Shown piece after piece: positions 60,253-64,000 of a stretch of DNA of 64,000 bases. The notes under the pieces were generated by a model. It searched no databases. It was not told where the DNA came from and saw only the letters and a program-made list of their open reading frames with translations. The DNA is from Hyphomicrobiales bacterium (GTDB lineage Bacteria; Pseudomonadota; Alphaproteobacteria; Rhizobiales; Rhizobiaceae): contig UBXV01000007.1 of the NCBI GenBank assembly GCA_900469625.1, positions 496,001 through 560,000 of the forward strand. Direction: 5' to 3'. Position numbers and translations under genes: made by a program. The stretch's first letter is position 1. Each line of letters begins with the position of its first letter.

Positions 60253-60717
60253 ATGGCATTGGCAGGCTTACTGCACCAAAATGCGATCATCCCGGCCATG
60301 AGGGCCAACTCGAAAAAGCAGCTTCTTCAGGAATTGGCGGCCAAAGCGGCAAAGATCACCGGGCTCCCGGAACGCGAAGTCTTCGATGTCATCCTGCAGC
60401 GTGAACGGCTGGGCTCCACCGGGGTCGGCAACGGCATTGCCATCCCGCACGGCAAGCTCAACAACCTGCCGTCGATCGTCGGGATTTTTGCCCGCCTGGA
60501 TACGCCGGTGGATTTCGAGGCCCTCGACGACCAGCCTGTCGACCTCGTGTTTCTGCTGCTGGCTCCCGAAGGCGCCGGTGCCGACCATCTGAAGGCTTTG
60601 TCGCGCATCGCCCGCGTGCTGCGCGACCACGACATGGTCGCCAAGATCCGGTCGAGCGATTCCGCCAGCGCAATCTATACGCTGCTCAACGAGGACACGA
60701 CCTCGCACGCCGCCTGA
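60253..60717 (+). CDS. ptsN: Nitrogen-PTS enzyme IIA (EIIANtr)
   Basis: Terminal phosphoacceptor of the regulatory PTSNtr (PtsP-NPr-PtsN), which links nitrogen and carbon status to potassium transport and stress responses. 154 residues; the phosphorylated histidine is His66 in GIAIPHGKL, after ERLGSTGVGNG. The remaining EIIA fold is intact (DLVFLLLAPEGAGADHLKALSRIARVLRD). GAGGATAAAAG precedes the ATG. Part of the conserved rpoN-hpf-ptsN cluster; GlnD in this window is known to interact functionally with this system in rhizobia. Confidence 0.96.
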   Translation: MALAGLLHQNAIIPAMRANSKKQLLQELAAKAAKITGLPEREVFDVILQRERLGSTGVGNGIAIPHGKLNNLPSIVGIFARLDTPVDFEALDDQPVDLVFLLLAPEGAGADHLKALSRIARVLRDHDMVAKIRSSDSASAIYTLLNEDTTSHAA

Positions 60718-60736
60718 AGCGGCCTTCGACCGGCCG

Positions 60737-61579
60737 TCAGTAGAGCTGACGCCGGTTCAAATGATCAATGAAAATCCGAAACAGCGCGCCCTCGCTCGAA
60801 ATACCGAGCCGGCGATAGATGTTCTTGCGGTGGATGCGGACGGTTCCCTCGGCGATGGACATTGTCTTGCCGATCGACAGGTTGCTGTGTCCCCGCAGGA
60901 TCAGCCGCACGATGTTGCGCTGTTGCCGGGTCAGGCGATCGGCACACAGGCTGTCGAACGCGGTCTCGATCGCGTCGTCATCCCTTGGCGTTGCCGCGAC
61001 CGCATGGCTTTGCTGGCGCCAGTTCGAGCGCACGGCCTCCCTCACGATCGGCTCGTAGATCTTCAGGCACAGCAGTTCCTCGTCGCTGAACGGCACGCCG
61101 CCCAGCCCGCGCATCAGCGAATAGGTGGCCTGGACGCCATCCTCGAGCGGAATGACAAAGCCGATCTCCTCGACAAGCACGCCGCTTTCCATCGAAATGC
61201 AAGGATGCACCTCGGCCGAGCCTGAAAAATCCGACCGGAAGAACTGGTCGGGCGCCAGTTCGCGCATGCGCCAGAGCCCCGGCGGCTGGCCGCCGCAGCA
61301 GGCGACATAGAACGGGTCGAGCAGATAGGCGCCGCCGAGATAGGCCGACAGTGCGCTCGCCGAAACCTTGGCGGTATAGCCGTCATGCAGAACGATCGGC
61401 CTCTTGTCATAGGGATAGGCGAAGGCGACCGAGAGGTCGAAACCGGCGACCGAGCGCAGCATGCGATCGAGCGCGCTGCCGAAATCCTGCGTTCCGATCA
61501 ATCCGATCATGGCCGATATATCGGCCGATTCCCGAGCCAGCATCCGCGTCGAACTCTCCCCTTCCCGCATATCCCCCAT
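60737..61579 (-). CDS. LuxR-type helix-turn-helix transcriptional regulator
   Basis: A 280-residue protein with a C-terminal LuxR HTH (LTRQQRNIVRLILRGHSNLSIGKTMSIAEGTVRIHRKNIYRRLG). The N-terminal 200 residues do not look like an autoinducer-binding or receiver domain; they contain AYLGGAYLLDPFYVACCGG and FSGSAEVHPCISMESG, possibly a small-molecule domain of the kind seen in solo LuxR-type metabolic regulators. It is divergent from the SDR and flavoprotein genes and probably controls them. Starts at 61579, 61570 or 61543 are possible; only the last has a GGGGAG upstream. A palindrome covers the first start. Confidence 0.87.
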   Translation of the reverse strand: MGDMREGESSTRMLARESADISAMIGLIGTQDFGSALDRMLRSVAGFDLSVAFAYPYDKRPIVLHDGYTAKVSASALSAYLGGAYLLDPFYVACCGGQPPGLWRMRELAPDQFFRSDFSGSAEVHPCISMESGVLVEEIGFVIPLEDGVQATYSLMRGLGGVPFSDEELLCLKIYEPIVREAVRSNWRQQSHAVAATPRDDDAIETAFDSLCADRLTRQQRNIVRLILRGHSNLSIGKTMSIAEGTVRIHRKNIYRRLGISSEGALFRIFIDHLNRRQLY

Positions 61580-61586
61580 GGGATAT
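61569..61586. promoter_or_regulatory. Palindrome at the luxR-type gene start
   Basis: ATATCCC (61569-61575) and GGGATAT (61580-61586) are perfect 7-bp arms around 4 bases. It lies in the 101-base spacer to the divergent SDR gene and overlaps the most upstream possible luxR start. A self-regulatory operator is plausible, and its presence favours the start at 61543. Confidence 0.4.
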
Positions 61587-61680
61587 CGACAGCCCCCGCT
61601 TCGTCAACAATAATCCGAGCGATGAGGGATGGAGAACGCCGCCCGGCCAAGGCGCGGCGCCCAAGCGCAAGGGGGATCGG

Positions 61681-62448
61681 ATGACAGGCAGGCTCTCGGG
61701 AAAAGTGGCTTTGATCAGCGGTGGTGCCGGCGGGTGCGGGCTGGCCGCATCCGAACTCTTTGCGCGCGAGGGGGCGAAGGTCGGCATCGTCGACCTGCCG
61801 CGCAGCAAGGGCGAAGAGGTGGCCGCCGCCATCCGTGCAAACGGCGGCGAGGCGGTGTTCGCACCGGCAGACGTCTCGGTTTCTTCCGAGGTGAGCTCGG
61901 CCGTCAAGGCGGTCGAGGCGGCCTTCGGCGCCATCACCGTCCTCTTCAACCACGCTGGCATCCTGGCGGTCGGGCCGTTCCTCGAAACCGAAGAGGACGA
62001 ATGGGACCGGCTGATGGCCGTCAACGTGCGCAGCATGTTCCTGATGACCAAGGCGGTGCTTCCGGGCATGCTGGCGGCCGGCGGCGGCAGCATCGTGTGC
62101 ACCTCATCGATCTCGGCCGTGGCAGCAACGCCGATGGAGGTTCTCTACGACACCACCAAGGGGGCGTGCCACATGTTCGCGCGCGCCATTGCCGTGGAAT
62201 TCCGCGACCGCGGCATCCGCTGCAACGCCGTCTGCCCCGGCTTCATCGCCACCGACCACGGCAAGCGCGAGCTGGTCGGCCTCAGCAAATACGGCGTCGA
62301 CGTCTCGGAAGCCGCGATCGCCGCCCAGCAGGGCCGCATGTGCGATCCGAAGGAAGTGGCGAACGCCGCGCTGTTTCTCGCCAGCGACGAGGCAAGCTTC
62401 GTCAACGGCACGCATCTGTTCGTCGACAATTGCTTCACAGCGGTCTGA
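61681..62448 (+). CDS. Short-chain dehydrogenase/reductase
   Basis: Classical SDR of 255 residues. Cofactor motif ISGGAGGCGLAASELFARE (GxxxGxG variant), acidic residue in VGIVDLPRS suggesting NAD preference, NHAG loop, catalytic Ser in STSSISAVAAT, and the YxxxK catalytic pair as YDTTK. The C-terminal CPGFIATDHGK is typical. AAGGGGGAT lies ahead of the ATG; the frame is open far upstream without a better site. The FAD-linked oxidase gene follows after 14 bases, so the two form an operon, possibly oxidising a sugar or polyol in steps. The substrate is unknown. Confidence 0.93.
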   Translation: MTGRLSGKVALISGGAGGCGLAASELFAREGAKVGIVDLPRSKGEEVAAAIRANGGEAVFAPADVSVSSEVSSAVKAVEAAFGAITVLFNHAGILAVGPFLETEEDEWDRLMAVNVRSMFLMTKAVLPGMLAAGGGSIVCTSSISAVAATPMEVLYDTTKGACHMFARAIAVEFRDRGIRCNAVCPGFIATDHGKRELVGLSKYGVDVSEAAIAAQQGRMCDPKEVANAALFLASDEASFVNGTHLFVDNCFTAV

Positions 62449-62462
62449 GGGAGGGGATAGAC

Positions 62463-63698
62463 ATGCTTCAGGCAGGTGGCCACTGGCGCAACTGGGTCGG
62501 AAACCAATCATGCATCGTTCGCTACCGGGGGGCGCCCGAGAGCGAGGCAGAGCTCGCCGAGATGGTCCGTGAGGCGACATCGCAGGGGCTCAACGTCCGC
62601 TGCGTCGGATCCGGTCATTCCTTCACGCCGGTCGCGCTGACGAGTGGGCTGCAGCTGACGCTGTCGGGCATGCAGGGCGTCGTCAACATCGACCAGGCGC
62701 GCAAACGCGTCGCCGTGAGGGCCGGCACGACCATCAACCAGCTTGGCAAGGTCTTGAAGTCGAACGGCCTGTCGCTGATCAACCAGGGCGACATAGACAG
62801 CCAGGCGCTTGCAGGCGCGCTCACCACCGGCACCCATGGTACCGGGGCCACGCTCGGCAACATGGCCTCGCAGATCGTCGGCATGCGGCTGATCGAGCCC
62901 GATGGCAGCATCCTCGTCGTCGACGAGACGACGCCGGACCTCCTGGACGCGGCGCGCGTTTCGGTCGGCATGCTCGGCGTGATCTCCGAGATCACCCTGC
63001 AGGCAATGGACAGCTACAACCTGCATGAGAAGCTCTGGCGCTGCACCTTCGACGAGATGATCGAACAGCACGACGAGCTCGCCGCCAAGCACCGGCACTT
63101 CGGCTTCTTCTGGTGCCCGGTACCGGAAAGCCGCCACTGCTACTGCCTGCCGGATACCGCATCGGTGTCGACGACGGACAGGACCTCAGACGTCTGCGAA
63201 ATGAAGGTGATCGACATCACCGACCGGCCGCCGATGGAAGACGGATTCGAGAAGATCGCCTACTCCTCGGAGATCTATCCGATCGAATATGTGCCGAATT
63301 TCCACGAGCTCGAATATGCGGTGCCTGTCGCAAACGGCAAGGAAGCGGTCAAGGCGGTGCGCAAGCTGATGCTGGAAAAGCACCCGACCTGCATCTACCC
63401 GATCGAATACCGCTTCACCGCCGGCGACAGCGGCTGGATCAGCCCGTTCTTCGAGCAGGATTCGATCACGCTTTCGGTGTCGGGCGAGCCGGGCACGGAT
63501 TACTGGGAGTATCTTCGCGATGTCGATACAATTCTCCGCCAATACGGCTCGCGGCCGCACTGGGGCAAGCTGCATTTCCTCGGCGCCGAGGACGTGACCG
63601 CGCTCTATCCCAGGGCCGTCGACTTCCGGGCCTTGCGGGCAAAGGTCGATCCGGAGGGACGCTTCCTCAACGACCATCTGCGGCAGCTGTTCGGCTGA
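62463..63698 (+). CDS. FAD-linked oxidoreductase, aldonolactone-oxidase (ALO) type
   Basis: VAO-family flavoprotein of 411 residues. The FAD domain has RCVGSGHSFTPVALTSG, where His52 corresponds to the histidine that covalently binds FAD in L-gulono/D-arabinono-lactone oxidases, then GTHGTGATLGNMASQIVGM. The C-terminal ALO domain ends with RPHWGKLHFL and RFLNDHLRQLF, matching the HWxK motif. It probably oxidises an aldonolactone, alditol or related sugar. GGAGGGG precedes the ATG. Second gene after the SDR; the divergent LuxR-type gene is the likely regulator. No signal peptide was seen, so it should be cytosolic. Confidence 0.92.
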   Translation: MLQAGGHWRNWVGNQSCIVRYRGAPESEAELAEMVREATSQGLNVRCVGSGHSFTPVALTSGLQLTLSGMQGVVNIDQARKRVAVRAGTTINQLGKVLKSNGLSLINQGDIDSQALAGALTTGTHGTGATLGNMASQIVGMRLIEPDGSILVVDETTPDLLDAARVSVGMLGVISEITLQAMDSYNLHEKLWRCTFDEMIEQHDELAAKHRHFGFFWCPVPESRHCYCLPDTASVSTTDRTSDVCEMKVIDITDRPPMEDGFEKIAYSSEIYPIEYVPNFHELEYAVPVANGKEAVKAVRKLMLEKHPTCIYPIEYRFTAGDSGWISPFFEQDSITLSVSGEPGTDYWEYLRDVDTILRQYGSRPHWGKLHFLGAEDVTALYPRAVDFRALRAKVDPEGRFLNDHLRQLFG

Positions 63699-63734
63699 CG
63701 CCGTCCTTTGCGTCGACGCAGCGCCGAAAATGAA

Positions 63735-63766
63735 AACGCCGCGCGTCCCTTCGGACGCGCGGCGTT
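63735..63766 (-). terminator. Strong bidirectional terminator between ALO gene and grpE
   Basis: AACGCCGCGCGTCC (63735-63748) pairs with GGACGCGCGGCGTT (63753-63766), a perfect 14-bp stem with a 4-base loop. The minus strand continues TTCATTTTC, fitting the end of grpE; it also follows the flavoprotein gene on the plus strand. Confidence 0.85.
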
Positions 63767-63786
63767 CAAACAGATGAGGCTACGGC

Positions 63787-64000
63787 TCAGGCGGCCGGGC
63801 TGTCGCCTTCGCCAGCAACCACCTTCGGGCCGCCCTTGGACACGCCGACCATGGCCGGGCGCAGGACGCGATCGCCGATGGTGTAACCGGCCTGGACGAC
63901 CTGCAGCACCGTGTTATTCGGCACGTCGGCGTTCGGGATCTCGAACATCGCCTGGTGGAAGTTCGGGTCGAACTTCTGGCCTTCCGGCTCCAGCTTCTTC
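63787..64000 (-). CDS. grpE: Co-chaperone GrpE, C-terminal part
   Basis: The last 71 codons are in the window; the N-terminal part lies beyond the right edge. The sequence [20 protein letters not shown], then [27 protein letters not shown], is the conserved C-terminal beta domain of GrpE, the nucleotide exchange factor of DnaK. The tail ends [10 protein letters not shown]. The PTSNtr/rpoN cluster followed by grpE matches rhizobial gene order. A terminator lies 21 bases after the stop. Confidence 0.95.
   Translation of the reverse strand, partial: KKLEPEGQKFDPNFHQAMFEIPNADVPNNTVLQVVQAGYTIGDRVLRPAMVGVSKGGPKVVAGEGDSPAA

Overview
The window looks like a core chromosomal segment of a fast-growing rhizobium of the Sinorhizobium/Ensifer group (Alphaproteobacteria, Rhizobiales). 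The evidence is high GC with strong G/C third-position bias, the ornithine-lipid genes olsA and olsB, an NADP-type malic enzyme with a phosphotransacetylase-like tail, and a gene order (dapE-truA-fmt-def-rmuC-rbsK-mcp-iunH-hsp20-trmB-metK-xre-lnt-corC-ybeY-phoH-miaB-olsA-rimI-tsaB-nfu, later glnD-mutS-tme-olsB and lptCAB-rpoN-hpf-ptsN-grpE) that I remember as that of the S. meliloti chromosome. No insertion sequence, prophage, CRISPR array, tRNA or rRNA was seen.

Layout. 0-4.1 kb: end of a LOG-family gene, dapD, a DUF805 membrane protein and a DEAD-box helicase with a basic repeat tail. 4.1-11.5 kb, the most accessory-looking part: a small multidrug resistance (SMR) exporter divergent from an HxlR regulator; then a LysR regulator divergent from a hormone-sensitive-lipase-type protein that seems to have lost its whole catalytic triad, followed by an RND membrane-fusion protein and pump. 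11.6-18.1 kb: dapE, truA, fmt, def, rmuC, rbsK. 18.5-22.9 kb: a chemoreceptor, nucleoside hydrolase, small heat-shock protein and DUF1150 protein.

23-36.5 kb is a nearly continuous minus-strand block for tRNA/rRNA modification, SAM synthesis, lipoprotein maturation and iron-sulfur handling: trmB, metK, an XRE regulator, lnt, corC, ybeY, phoH, miaB, olsA, rimI, tsaB, nfuA-like, usp, trpS. 36.6-46.4 kb: murJ, glnD, mutS, then tme on the plus strand. 46.7-55.2 kb: olsB, a hybrid histidine kinase, lspA, two RNA methyltransferases, a CoxG-like protein, a LapA-domain protein, ihfB and sppA. 55.4-60.7 kb: lptC-lptA-lptB-rpoN-hpf-ptsN, joining LPS transport with the sigma-54/nitrogen-PTS module. 60.7-63.7 kb: a LuxR-type regulator divergent from an SDR dehydrogenase and an aldonolactone-oxidase-type flavoprotein. 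The window closes inside grpE.

Most genes are housekeeping. The points worth a second look are the triad-less hydrolase in the efflux locus, an Irr-like iron box in the nfuA promoter, an AT-rich palindrome in the metK promoter, a structured tme/olsB intergenic region with a minus-strand terminator and a CtrA-like site, structured hpf and ptsN leaders, and a palindrome over the start of the luxR-type gene. Starts were set from visible Shine-Dalgarno (SD) sequences and family lengths; functions come from motif recognition without database searches.
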